A DNA stretch of 64,000 nt from Brevibacterium sp. 'Marine' (lineage in GTDB: Bacteria > Actinomycetota > Actinomycetes > Actinomycetales > Brevibacteriaceae): the NCBI RefSeq assembly GCF_012844365.1, contig NZ_CP051626.1:1550001-1614000 (forward strand), written 5' to 3'. The position numbers and the translations under genes were made by a program. Position 1 is the stretch's first letter. Every line of letters starts with the position of its first letter. The notes under the pieces were generated by a model, which did not search any database, was not told the DNA's origin, and saw only the letters and a list, made by a program, of their open reading frames with translations. Positions 1 to 7,589 of this stretch are shown here, piece after piece.

Positions 1-584
1 TCGAGGCTCTGCTGCAGAGCGTCGTCGTGAACGGCGATCGACATGCTGATCTCAACAGGAGCGTCTTCGGCAACGCGGGCCAGCAGAGGCAGATCCCGTC
101 GCAGCAGTGTGCCCTTGGTCAGAATCGACATCGGAGTCGACTGCTCGGCCAGAGCTGTGATGATCCCCGGCATGAGGGAGTAGCGGCCTTCGGCGCGCTG
201 ATAGGGGTCGGTGTTCGTGCCCAGGGCCACATGGTCTCTCGCCCATGTCGGACGCGCCACCTCGGCGGCGAGGACGTCGGCGATATTGATCTTGACGACG
301 ACCTGGCGATCGAAGTCGGTTCCGGAATCGAGATCGAGGTAGCGGTGAGTGTTCCTGGCGAAGCAGTACACGCAGGCGTGTGAGCAACCGCGGTAGGGGT
401 TGACGGTCCAGGAGAAGGGCATCGAGCTGGACTGGGGAACCTTGTTCAGCGCCGACTTCGCCAGCACCTCGTGGAAGGTGATTCCTGAGAATTCCGGCGT
501 CTGCACCGACCGGACCAGGCCCTTCGTCCCGAAGAGGACAGGTGTGCCGGGGTCGGTGCTGCCGCTCGCTTCGTTCCACCGCAT
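1..584 (-). CDS. Rv2578c-type radical SAM protein (3' end outside window)
   Basis: The first 194 residues are visible; the C-terminus lies beyond the left edge. The protein starts MRWNEAS and carries the radical SAM cluster motif in GCSHACVYCFAR (Cx3CxxC) near residue 70, followed by the conserved stretches VALGTNTDPYQ and SILTKGTLL. This is the COG1533/SplB-related family represented by M. tuberculosis Rv2578c. It should bind a [4Fe-4S] cluster and cleave S-adenosylmethionine; the substrate is unknown, though distant kinship to spore photoproduct lyase suggests nucleic-acid damage. The ATG at 584 matches the family N-terminus. A LexA-type palindrome lies 8 bases upstream, implying SOS control. 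Confidence 0.9.
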   Translation of the reverse strand, partial: MRWNEASGSTDPGTPVLFGTKGLVRSVQTPEFSGITFHEVLAKSALNKVPQSSSMPFSWTVNPYRGCSHACVYCFARNTHRYLDLDSGTDFDRQVVVKINIADVLAAEVARPTWARDHVALGTNTDPYQRAEGRYSLMPGIITALAEQSTPMSILTKGTLLRRDLPLLARVAEDAPVEISMSIAVHDDALQQSL

Positions 585-592
585 GGCATAAT

Positions 593-608
593 TCGAACAC
601 GAGTTCGA
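593..608. promoter_or_regulatory. LexA/SOS box
   Basis: The sequence TCGAACACGAGTTCGA fits the actinobacterial LexA consensus TCGAAC-N4-GTTCGA exactly, and symmetry extends one more base on each side. It sits 8 bases upstream of the radical SAM start codon and overlaps its probable -10 region, an ideal position for repression. The next gene (flavin reductase) ends at 646 and reads toward it, so the radical SAM gene is the only plausible target. Confidence 0.82.
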
Positions 609-645
609 ATGCGAGTCAAGGGTGGGGCATAGCGTTCAGGCGAGG

Positions 646-1176
646 TCAGGAAACGCGCAGTCCCTTGAACTCACTGCGGTGGAAGACCAGGGCCTCGGGG
701 CCGTCATCGTTTCGGGTGCCGAGGATCTCGAGCAGTGCCACCGTGTGATCGCCTGCCGCGACCTCATCGTAGAGCCTGGTCCAGAGGAACGCCGAGCTGC
801 CGGGGATCGTCAGCGCGCCTCCGGCCGTGACCTCAGGGCTGACGCCGGTGAATCGTCGACTGCGGTCCTTGGCGGCCAACTGCCTGGCCAGGTGCTCCTG
901 GTCGGTGCCCAGCAGGGAGATGCCCAGCTCGGGGGCTCGTCGCAGGGTGGGCCAGGTGGACGATGTGTTCTGGACGGCGACGCTGACCAGGGGCGGGTCG
1001 AGGGAGACGCCGACGGTGAGGGTGGAGGCGACAAGGCCCAGTGGTGCCGCATCGATTTCGGCGCCGATGAAAGCGACCCCCTGGGGGAAATGGGAGAAGG
1101 TCTCGCGGAGAGCCTCGGGTGTTGCCGGGTTCACCGGGGCCGGTGATTGTGCGGTGCGGTCTGCCAAGAGCGTCAT
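646..1176 (-). CDS. Flavin reductase family protein (FMN-binding split barrel)
   Basis: A 176-residue protein of the flavin reductase-like family that supplies reduced FMN to two-component monooxygenases. Family hallmarks are FSHFPQGVAFIGA, GLVASTLTVGVSLDPPLVSVAVQ (flavin-binding barrel) and the C-terminal ALVFHRSEFKGL. The ATG at 1176 is preceded by GGTGAAGGA and the family motif begins about 25 residues in; an in-frame extension to 1296 looks non-coding. It is divergent from an MHS transporter and a class IIC-type flavin monooxygenase, so it is probably the reductase partner of the monooxygenase at 2872. The substrate is not evident. Confidence 0.88.
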   Translation of the reverse strand: MTLLADRTAQSPAPVNPATPEALRETFSHFPQGVAFIGAEIDAAPLGLVASTLTVGVSLDPPLVSVAVQNTSSTWPTLRRAPELGISLLGTDQEHLARQLAAKDRSRRFTGVSPEVTAGGALTIPGSSAFLWTRLYDEVAAGDHTVALLEILGTRNDDGPEALVFHRSEFKGLRVS

Positions 1177-1484
1177 TCCTTCACCTCTGTGCTCGTGTGG
1201 TCGTCGGTGTCTCAGGTGCCCGCTGCTTTCGTTGAGCAGACGTTGAGCAGACAATGCCGACGGGGCCGTCTGATCGGTGTCGATGGAGTCGATCATCGCA
1301 AAGCCACGGCGTCGACGTCGTGGCCGGGGTCATATGAAGACGACTTATGACCACATATGACGCTGAGAGTCGAGACGTGACACATGCAGGCAGGTGTCGG
1401 CGGCGTCCGGGCATAGATTGCTCAACGAAACACGCGCTCGACTGGAAGCGAGCCGAACCGAACCCCGCCGCAGAGGAGCACCGC
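1177..1484. promoter_or_regulatory. Divergent control region with repeated motifs
   Basis: No gene is supported here. The region holds two tandem copies of CGTTGAGCAGA (1230-1240, 1241-1251) and the reverse complement of CGTTGAGCA at 1419-1427. A second set consists of GGTCATA (1328-1334) facing TATGACC (1346-1352), with another TATGAC at 1356-1361, 10 bases after the preceding copy. These look like operators for the divergent reductase and transporter/monooxygenase genes; no regulator is encoded next to them. Confidence 0.5.
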
Positions 1485-2816
1485 ATGACGCAGACGCCGG
1501 TCACCGCACCGAGCACCCAGGACCCACCGCAGCGGTTCCTGTCCGGGAAGAAGCGGGTCCTGGCCTCGGCCTTCGCCGGGACGACCATCGAGTGGTACGA
1601 CTTCTACCTCTACGGCACCGCCGCGGCCCTGATCTTCAACGTCCAGTTCTTCCCCTCAGACAGTGAACTCGGCAGCCGACTCGCCTCCTTCGCCACCCTC
1701 GCCGTCGGGTTCTTCGCCCGACCCTTGGGCGGAATCATCGCCGGCCACCTCGGTGATCGTGTCGGACGCAAGGCTCTGCTCGTCGTGTCCCTGCTGTCCA
1801 TGGGGACGGCGTCGACGCTCATCGGACTGGTCCCGAACTTCGACGCCATCGGCTGGTGGGCCGCAGCCTCCCTCGTCGTCCTGCGCATCGTCCAAGGTCT
1901 GTCGGCAGGAGCCGAATGGGGCGGATCGGCCCTGCTGTCGGTCGAACACGCCCCCGTCCGAAAGCGCGGTCTCTTCGGATCCTTCACACAGATCGGATCC
2001 GCAGCGGGAATGCTGCTGGCCACCAGCTCCTTCTTCCTCGTCCAGAACCTCATGAGCGCCGAAGCGTTCGAAGCCTTCGGCTGGCGCATCCCCTTCCTCG
2101 CCTCCGCGCTGCTCGTGGCACTGGGACTGTGGATTCGCCTCGGCGTCTCCGACGCACCTGAATTCCAGGAGCTCAAGGACTCCGGAAAGGTCGCCAAGGC
2201 ACCGCTGCGGGAGGTGCTGACCGCTCACCCGCGCGTCCTGCTCGTCACCATCGGGCTGCGCCTGGCACAGAACAGCGTCTTCTACCTCATCACCGTCTAC
2301 ATGCTCAGCTACCTGGCGGAGAATCGCGGCGATTCGACCTCGGGAGTCACGGCGGTGATGATCGCCTCGGCAGTCGGTCTGGTGACCGGACCGGCATGGG
2401 GATGGGCCTCGGACCGGATCGGTCGCAAACCCGTGACCATCGTCGGACTCATCGGCATCGCCGTATTCGGCTGGTTCTTCTTCGCCTTCCTCGATGCGGG
2501 CCCACTGGGACTGCTGCCCCTGGTCGTCATCCTCGGCATGAACCTCGCCCACGATGCCGTCTACGGTCCCCAGGCGGCCTGGTTCGCCGAACAGTTCCCC
2601 ATCGAGGTCCGCTACTCGGGTGTGAACATGGGCTACCAGCTGGGCACCGTCATCGGCGGCGGAATCATGCCGATGGTCGCGGCACTGCTCTACGTCGCCG
2701 GGGGCCATTCGCCCTGGCTCATCTGCGGCTACCTCACCCTGCTGTGCGTCCTCTCGCTCATCGCCGCCATCGGCGCCAAAGATCCTGCCCGAACGCTCGC
2801 GCGCACCGCGGCCTGA
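1485..2816 (+). CDS. MFS transporter, metabolite:H+ symporter (MHS) type
   Basis: A 443-residue, 12-helix major facilitator. The N-terminus ASAFAGTTIEWYDFYLYGTAA and the loop GHLGDRVGRK after helix 2 are typical of the MHS family (ShiA, ProP, citrate and alpha-ketoglutarate permeases), which import organic acids or zwitterions with protons. The ATG at 1485 follows a GAGGAG ribosome-binding site; upstream in-frame codons lack coding character. It lies 55 bases before the flavin monooxygenase on the same strand, and the two are probably one operon importing and oxidising the same compound. The substrate cannot be read from sequence. Confidence 0.9.
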   Translation: MTQTPVTAPSTQDPPQRFLSGKKRVLASAFAGTTIEWYDFYLYGTAAALIFNVQFFPSDSELGSRLASFATLAVGFFARPLGGIIAGHLGDRVGRKALLVVSLLSMGTASTLIGLVPNFDAIGWWAAASLVVLRIVQGLSAGAEWGGSALLSVEHAPVRKRGLFGSFTQIGSAAGMLLATSSFFLVQNLMSAEAFEAFGWRIPFLASALLVALGLWIRLGVSDAPEFQELKDSGKVAKAPLREVLTAHPRVLLVTIGLRLAQNSVFYLITVYMLSYLAENRGDSTSGVTAVMIASAVGLVTGPAWGWASDRIGRKPVTIVGLIGIAVFGWFFFAFLDAGPLGLLPLVVILGMNLAHDAVYGPQAAWFAEQFPIEVRYSGVNMGYQLGTVIGGGIMPMVAALLYVAGGHSPWLICGYLTLLCVLSLIAAIGAKDPARTLARTAA

Positions 2817-2871
2817 AGCCACCAGCCGATTCGTCGGCCCACACTCATCGCACCACCCAGAGGAGACACCC

Positions 2872-4251
2872 ATGACAAAACCGATCCTGCTCAACGCCTT
2901 CGACATGATGACCCCGGTCCACCAGTCACCCGGACTGTGGCGCCATCCGGAATCGAGAGTCGACGAATTCACCCAGCTGTCCTTCTGGACGGACCTGGCC
3001 ACAACCCTCGAAGACGGCGGATTCTCCTCTCTCTTCCTCGCCGACATCCTCGGCGTCTACGACGTGTACGGCGGAAACGCCGATGTCACGAACCGTGGGG
3101 GAGTGCAGTTCCCTCTGCTCGACCCCCTCGTCGCCGTTCCCGCCATGGCCGCATCCACCAAGACGCTGGGATTCGGTGTGACCGCCTCGGTGACCTACGA
3201 GAAGCCCTACCTGCTCGCCCGCACCCTGACCACCCTCGATCACTTCACCAACGGTCGGGTGGCCTGGAACATCGTCACTAGCTACGTCGACTCCGCCGCC
3301 CGCAACCTCGGACTCAAGGGCCAGATCCCGCACGATGAGCGCTACGACCGCGCCGATGAGTTCATGGAGGTCATGTACAAACTGTTCGAGGGCTCGATCA
3401 CCCCGGACGCGCTCAAGGCCGATGCCGACGCGAACGTCTTCGTCGACCCGAACGAGGTCCACGACATCGGCCACGAGGGCAAGTTCTTCACCGTCCCCGG
3501 CCAGGCGCTCGCCGTCCCCGGACCGCAGGGCACCCCGCTGCTCTTCCAGGCCGGGGCGTCCAAGCGCGGGCAGGAATTCGCGCTCGACCACGCCGAGGCG
3601 ATCTTCTTCTCCGGACCGACACCGGAGATCGTGCGCAGCTGGGTCGACAAGGTCCGTGATGGACTCGAAGAGCGCGGACGTGCCCGTGACGCAGTGAAGA
3701 TCTTCGCCCTGGCCACCGTCATCGTCGACGACACGGATGAGGCGGCTGAAGCACGGCTGGCCGACTATCGTCGCTACGTGGACACCGAATCCGCACTGTC
3801 CCTGTTCGGCGGATGGACCGGCGTCGATCTCTCGGGCGCTTCGCCCGATGACACCCTCGAATACGTGTCCACCGACGCCAACCAGTCCGCGCTCGCCTCC
3901 TTCACCACCATGGCCGGAGACAGGGCCTGGACGATCCGCGACCTTGCGGAGTTCGTCGCCCTCGGAGGACGCGGGCCGGTCATCACCGGTTCGCCTGCCA
4001 CGGTCGCCGACGAATTCCAGCGGTGGATGGACGAGGCCGATATCGACGGATTCAACATCGCCGCGGCCGTGCGCCCGGCCGATGCCGAACGCTTCACGAA
4101 GTACGTCTCACCCGAATTGCGCCGCCGCGGACTCCTGCCCGAACCGACCGCGGGTGCCACGGTGCGCGAACAGCTCACCGGGGCCGGCCCCCGCCTGGCC
4201 GACGATCACACGGGTGCCCGGTACCGCCTCGGCGAGGGTGCCCGCGTCTGA
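2872..4251 (+). CDS. NtaA/SnaA/DszA-family FMN-dependent monooxygenase
   Basis: A 459-residue LLM-class flavin oxidoreductase. Signatures include LNAFDMM, HQSPGLWRHP, SLFLADILGVYDVYGG near residues 55-70, LTTLDHFTNGRVAWNIVTSY and PLLFQAGASKRGQEFA, all typical of the nitrilotriacetate/pristinamycin IIA/dibenzothiophene sulfone monooxygenase clade. These enzymes use FMNH2 from a separate reductase to oxygenate C-N or C-S compounds. The ATG at 2872 is preceded by AGAGGAGA. The transporter upstream and the reductase at 646 complete a plausible two-component uptake and oxidation unit. F420 use is unlikely because the family uses FMN. Confidence 0.93.
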   Translation: MTKPILLNAFDMMTPVHQSPGLWRHPESRVDEFTQLSFWTDLATTLEDGGFSSLFLADILGVYDVYGGNADVTNRGGVQFPLLDPLVAVPAMAASTKTLGFGVTASVTYEKPYLLARTLTTLDHFTNGRVAWNIVTSYVDSAARNLGLKGQIPHDERYDRADEFMEVMYKLFEGSITPDALKADADANVFVDPNEVHDIGHEGKFFTVPGQALAVPGPQGTPLLFQAGASKRGQEFALDHAEAIFFSGPTPEIVRSWVDKVRDGLEERGRARDAVKIFALATVIVDDTDEAAEARLADYRRYVDTESALSLFGGWTGVDLSGASPDDTLEYVSTDANQSALASFTTMAGDRAWTIRDLAEFVALGGRGPVITGSPATVADEFQRWMDEADIDGFNIAAAVRPADAERFTKYVSPELRRRGLLPEPTAGATVREQLTGAGPRLADDHTGARYRLGEGARV

Positions 4252-4276
4252 GCGAACAGAAGCTGAAGTACCGGGG

Positions 4277-4311
4277 AACGGCCGTGGGGCATAATGGTCT
4301 GCGGCCGTTTT
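4277..4311 (+). terminator. Hairpin plus short T-run, overlapped by a -10-like box
   Basis: Arms AACGGCCG (4277-4284) and CGGCCGTT (4302-4309) flank a 17-base loop and are followed by TTTT (4308-4311), resembling an intrinsic terminator of the monooxygenase transcript. The loop contains CATAAT (4290-4295), a good -10 candidate for the MFS gene starting at 4341, so the element may terminate one transcript and start the next. Confidence 0.5.
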
Positions 4312-4340
4312 CCGATCCGTGAACCGAACTGAGACCGCGT

Positions 4341-5624
4341 ATGAGTGCATCGACTCCGCTGACCACCACAGACACTGCCGAGGATCGCGGATACCGGCGC
4401 AGAGCGCTCGTCGCCGCCGCCGTCGGCTACGGACTCGACGGCTTCGATCTCCTCATCCTCAGCTTCGCTCTCTCGGGTATCATCGCCACTTTCGGGCTCA
4501 GCGACGTCGCAGCCGGATCCCTGTCGACGATCACACTGCTCGGCGCCGTGGTCGGCGGAATCGTCTTCGGCGCCCTTGCCGATCGGCACGGTCGGGTGCG
4601 GGTGCTCACCTGGACGGTCCTCATCTTCGCGGTATTCACCGGGCTGTCGGCACTGGCACAGGGGTATTGGGACCTCGCTGCCTACCGGTTCATCGCCGGA
4701 ATCGGAATCGGCGGTGAGTTCGGCATCGGCATGGCTTTGGCCGCCGAGGCGGTTCGTGCCGACCGGCGAGCGCGCGCCACCTCATGGGTGGGAGTGGGAT
4801 TCCAACTCGGCGTATTCGCCGCAGCCGTCGTCTCGGCTCCCGTCATCGCCCTGTGGGGGTGGCGGGCACTGTTCGTCATCGGGCTCGTCCCCGCTGTCTT
4901 CGCCTTCATCATCCGGCGCGGCGTCGAGGAGCCGGAGACCTTCGTCCGGGCCCAGGAACAGCGGGAGAGGGGCGCCGAGGCGGCCGGTGGAGATCACGAA
5001 GCGAGCGGAGTGCCGAATTCCTTCGGAGCGAAGATCGCCGGACTGTTCAAGGATCGGGAGACGGCGACGATCACCCTGGCGCTGACGGTCCTCACCAGTG
5101 TGCAGAACTTCGGCTACTTCGGCATCATCACCTGGCTGCCGAACTATCTGTCCGAGCAGATCGGCTTGGGTGTCACCAAGGGGTCGCTGTGGACGGCAGT
5201 GACGGTGATGGGAATGCTCGCCGGGATCCTCATCTTCGGTCAGGTCGCCGACCGTCTCGGTCGCCGGCCCGCCTTCTGGATCTTCCAGGCCGGAGCCATC
5301 GTCACCATCCTCGCCTACAGCCAGTTCACCGATCCGAGCGCACTGTTGGCCGGCGGGTTCTTCATGGGCGCCTTCGCCAATGGAATGATCGGCGGCCATG
5401 GGGCGCTGCTGGCCGAGCTCTATCCCACGGCGATCAGGGCGACGGCCCAGAACGTCATCTTCAACCTCGGCCGTGCCGTCGGGGGACTGGCCCCGGTCGT
5501 CATCGCCCTGCTCGCAGGACATCTGGGCTTCGGCTTCGCGCTGGCGCTGCTGCCGCTCATCTATCTCATCCAGTTCCTCGCGATGTTCCTCATTCCGGAC
5601 AGGCGCGGACACCGCCTCGACTGA
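4341..5624 (+). CDS. MFS transporter (aromatic-acid/nicotinate porter-like)
   Basis: A 427-residue 12-helix major facilitator. GYGLDGFDLLILSFALSGI in helix 1 with the acidic DGFD motif, ADRHGRVRVL after helix 2 and ADRLGRRPAF in the second half resemble the AAHS/NaiP branch (aromatic acid or niacin porters). A central cytoplasmic loop near residues 195-230 is charged and contains RERGAEAAGGDHEASG. The start follows a probable promoter at 4290 within the hairpin region; no strong ribosome-binding site is seen. It is the second of three consecutive MFS genes on this strand. The substrate is unknown. Confidence 0.87.
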   Translation: MSASTPLTTTDTAEDRGYRRRALVAAAVGYGLDGFDLLILSFALSGIIATFGLSDVAAGSLSTITLLGAVVGGIVFGALADRHGRVRVLTWTVLIFAVFTGLSALAQGYWDLAAYRFIAGIGIGGEFGIGMALAAEAVRADRRARATSWVGVGFQLGVFAAAVVSAPVIALWGWRALFVIGLVPAVFAFIIRRGVEEPETFVRAQEQRERGAEAAGGDHEASGVPNSFGAKIAGLFKDRETATITLALTVLTSVQNFGYFGIITWLPNYLSEQIGLGVTKGSLWTAVTVMGMLAGILIFGQVADRLGRRPAFWIFQAGAIVTILAYSQFTDPSALLAGGFFMGAFANGMIGGHGALLAELYPTAIRATAQNVIFNLGRAVGGLAPVVIALLAGHLGFGFALALLPLIYLIQFLAMFLIPDRRGHRLD

Positions 5625-5753
5625 GCGGCGGGCCAACCGTGCTCTGCCTGCCGATGGTGCTCATGTCGGCAGGGCTCCTGGCGCCACCGGTCCTTCCCAC
5701 GGTGCTCGTGACGAACTGTGACAGCAGATGACGGCGCCCGGCCGCCGCGACAC

Positions 5754-5759
5754 CATACT
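5754..5759 (+). promoter_or_regulatory. -10 hexamer CATACT for leaderless MFS gene
   Basis: CATACT lies 8 bases before the GTG at 5768, with no ribosome-binding site between them. The spacing puts the transcription start at or next to the start codon, and this decided GTG 5768 over TTG 5759, which overlaps the hexamer. Confidence 0.5.
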
Positions 5760-5767
5760 TGTCGACT

Positions 5768-7258
5768 GTGACTTCGACAGATCCCGCCGCGAATGCGGCA
5801 CAGACACCATCCGCATCCACTCGTGACCGGCAGGCGGCGATGCCGACTCCGCGCATCGTCTCCTCCGCAGCCGATATCCACTCGATCCTCGCCGAGTTCG
5901 GCTCCCAGGGGACGAAGACGACGGCCGTGATCATCCTCGCCCTCGGCGGGATCTTCATGGATGCCTACGACTTCTCCTCCCTGGCCTTCGGCATCACCGC
6001 CATCCAGGAGCAGTTCGGCCTCTCCGGCTTCATGACCGGACTCGTCAACGCCGCGATCATGGTCGGAGCCGTCATCGGCGCACTCTTCGGCGGATACCTC
6101 GTCGATCGCTTCGGGCGCTACAGGCTCTTCATGGCCGATATGGTCTTCTTCGTCGTCGCCGCCATCGGCTGTGCCGTGGCCCCGAACGAATGGGTCCTCA
6201 TCGCCTTCCGCTTCGTCATGGGCATCGGCGTCGGACTCGATCTGCCGGTGGCGATGGCGTTCCTCGCCGAATTCTCGAAGCTCAAAGGCAGAGGCAATCG
6301 CTCACAGCGGGTCAACGCCTGGTCACCGGCCTGGTATTTCGCCACCGGCATGGGCTACGTCATCGTGCTCATCATCTTCATCACCCTGCCGTATGACCAG
6401 CATGCGATCCTGTGGCGCATCGTCGTCGGATTCGGTGCCGTCCCCGCCCTCGTCGTCCTCCTCGTCCGCCGCCGCTACCTTGCCGAATCACCCGAATGGC
6501 TGGCCAACCAGGGCGACCTGCGCGGCGCCGTCGAAGTCATGCGCAGCCACCACAACCTCGATGTCGAACTCGCTCCCGCCGACGCCCGCGAGACCCCGAA
6601 CGCTTCGTCCGCCCCGGTCAAGGGCGGACGGTGGGCCGGCTTCGCCGAACTGTTCTCCCCGCGCTACCGGGTGCGCACGATCGTCGCGCTCTGCGTCTCC
6701 GTGTTCTCGACCTTCGGCTACAACGCCGTGGCCTACGGCACCCCGCTGATCATCACCACGCTCTTCCACCAGACCCCGCTGATCACGATCATCGCCTCAC
6801 TGGTCATCAACCTGGGCTTCGGAACGATCGGCGGCCTGTTGGGCATGAGCATCGTCAACCGCTTCGGCACCCGGAAGATCACCCTCATCGGATTCGTCAT
6901 CCAGGCACTCGCTCTGGGAACGCTGGCCCTGGTGGGCATCCCGAACGGGGCTCTCGTCCTCGTCGCCGTGGCCATGCTCGCGGCCTTCGTCTTCGCTCAG
7001 GCCGGCGGGCCGGGAGCGAACCTCATGAACTATGCGACCCTGTCCTATCCGACGCGACTGCGCGGAATCGGCATCGGATTCAATCAGTCGGTCCTGCGCG
7101 CGTTCTCGATCGTCTCGCTCATCATGTTCCCGATCCTCGCGGCCTCCCTGGGCACCGGAGTGTTCTGGATCGTCGCCTGCGCACCGCTGGCCGGCGCGAT
7201 CGCCGTCGGCATCGTCGCCTGGGACCCGACCGCCAAGGATGTCGAACACGAGAGCTGA
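5768..7258 (+). CDS. MFS transporter
   Basis: A 496-residue major facilitator with about 50 soluble N-terminal residues, then GGIFMDAYDFSSLAFGI (helix 1), GGYLVDRFGRYRLF (loop 2-3 motif) and AESPEWLANQGDLRGAVEVM, a PESPRW-like motif after helix 6 shared with sugar-porter-like and YdjE/NiaP-like carriers. It probably imports an organic anion or related small molecule with protons. It follows the preceding MFS gene by 143 bases but seems to have its own leaderless start. No regulator or enzyme is adjacent that would reveal the substrate. Confidence 0.87.
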   Translation: MTSTDPAANAAQTPSASTRDRQAAMPTPRIVSSAADIHSILAEFGSQGTKTTAVIILALGGIFMDAYDFSSLAFGITAIQEQFGLSGFMTGLVNAAIMVGAVIGALFGGYLVDRFGRYRLFMADMVFFVVAAIGCAVAPNEWVLIAFRFVMGIGVGLDLPVAMAFLAEFSKLKGRGNRSQRVNAWSPAWYFATGMGYVIVLIIFITLPYDQHAILWRIVVGFGAVPALVVLLVRRRYLAESPEWLANQGDLRGAVEVMRSHHNLDVELAPADARETPNASSAPVKGGRWAGFAELFSPRYRVRTIVALCVSVFSTFGYNAVAYGTPLIITTLFHQTPLITIIASLVINLGFGTIGGLLGMSIVNRFGTRKITLIGFVIQALALGTLALVGIPNGALVLVAVAMLAAFVFAQAGGPGANLMNYATLSYPTRLRGIGIGFNQSVLRAFSIVSLIMFPILAASLGTGVFWIVACAPLAGAIAVGIVAWDPTAKDVEHES

Positions 7259-7589
7259 GAGCCTCGCCGGGTGTTCTCGCCTCACCACTGTGTCCGTCGC
7301 AGGCGACCGGCTGAAACGGCCAAGACCAGGTGAAACGGCCAGGCTGAACACGAATGGTATGCCATAGCTCGGCGTGCTCGTCCGGTGGAGCTGGCATCAC
7401 GCCCTCGCCCGTTGCTGTCGTGGTGGATGGCCGCAAACATCGGCTCAAAGCGAATTCGTCCGGCCCGACTCATTGCCATGGCGGTGTGAGCTGGGTTACT
7501 CTGAGTTCGTCAGATAGCCGGTGCCACAGAGCTGTGTTTGCTTTTTGGTATCCCGGTTGGGCATTGATCGGATCCAAGGAGTGGACTGC
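7259..7589 (+). promoter_or_regulatory. Control region upstream of NCS1 permease
   Basis: No credible gene. It contains a direct repeat TGAAACGGCCA at 7312-7322 and 7331-7341 (19-base period), a palindrome ATGGTATGCCAT at 7354-7365 and a related TGGTATCCC beginning at 7546. The TGG-TAT-CCA symmetry resembles operators of FadR/FCD-type GntR regulators, and such a regulator is encoded at 9837-10586. An AAGGAG ribosome-binding site lies at 7576-7581. Confidence 0.45.

Noticed and set aside
7486-7501. CRP/GlxR-like site TGTGA-N6-TTACT upstream of the NCS1 permease
   Set aside because: Only the left half matches TGTGA-N6-TCACA well; a single imperfect site is not enough despite the cyclase in the window.
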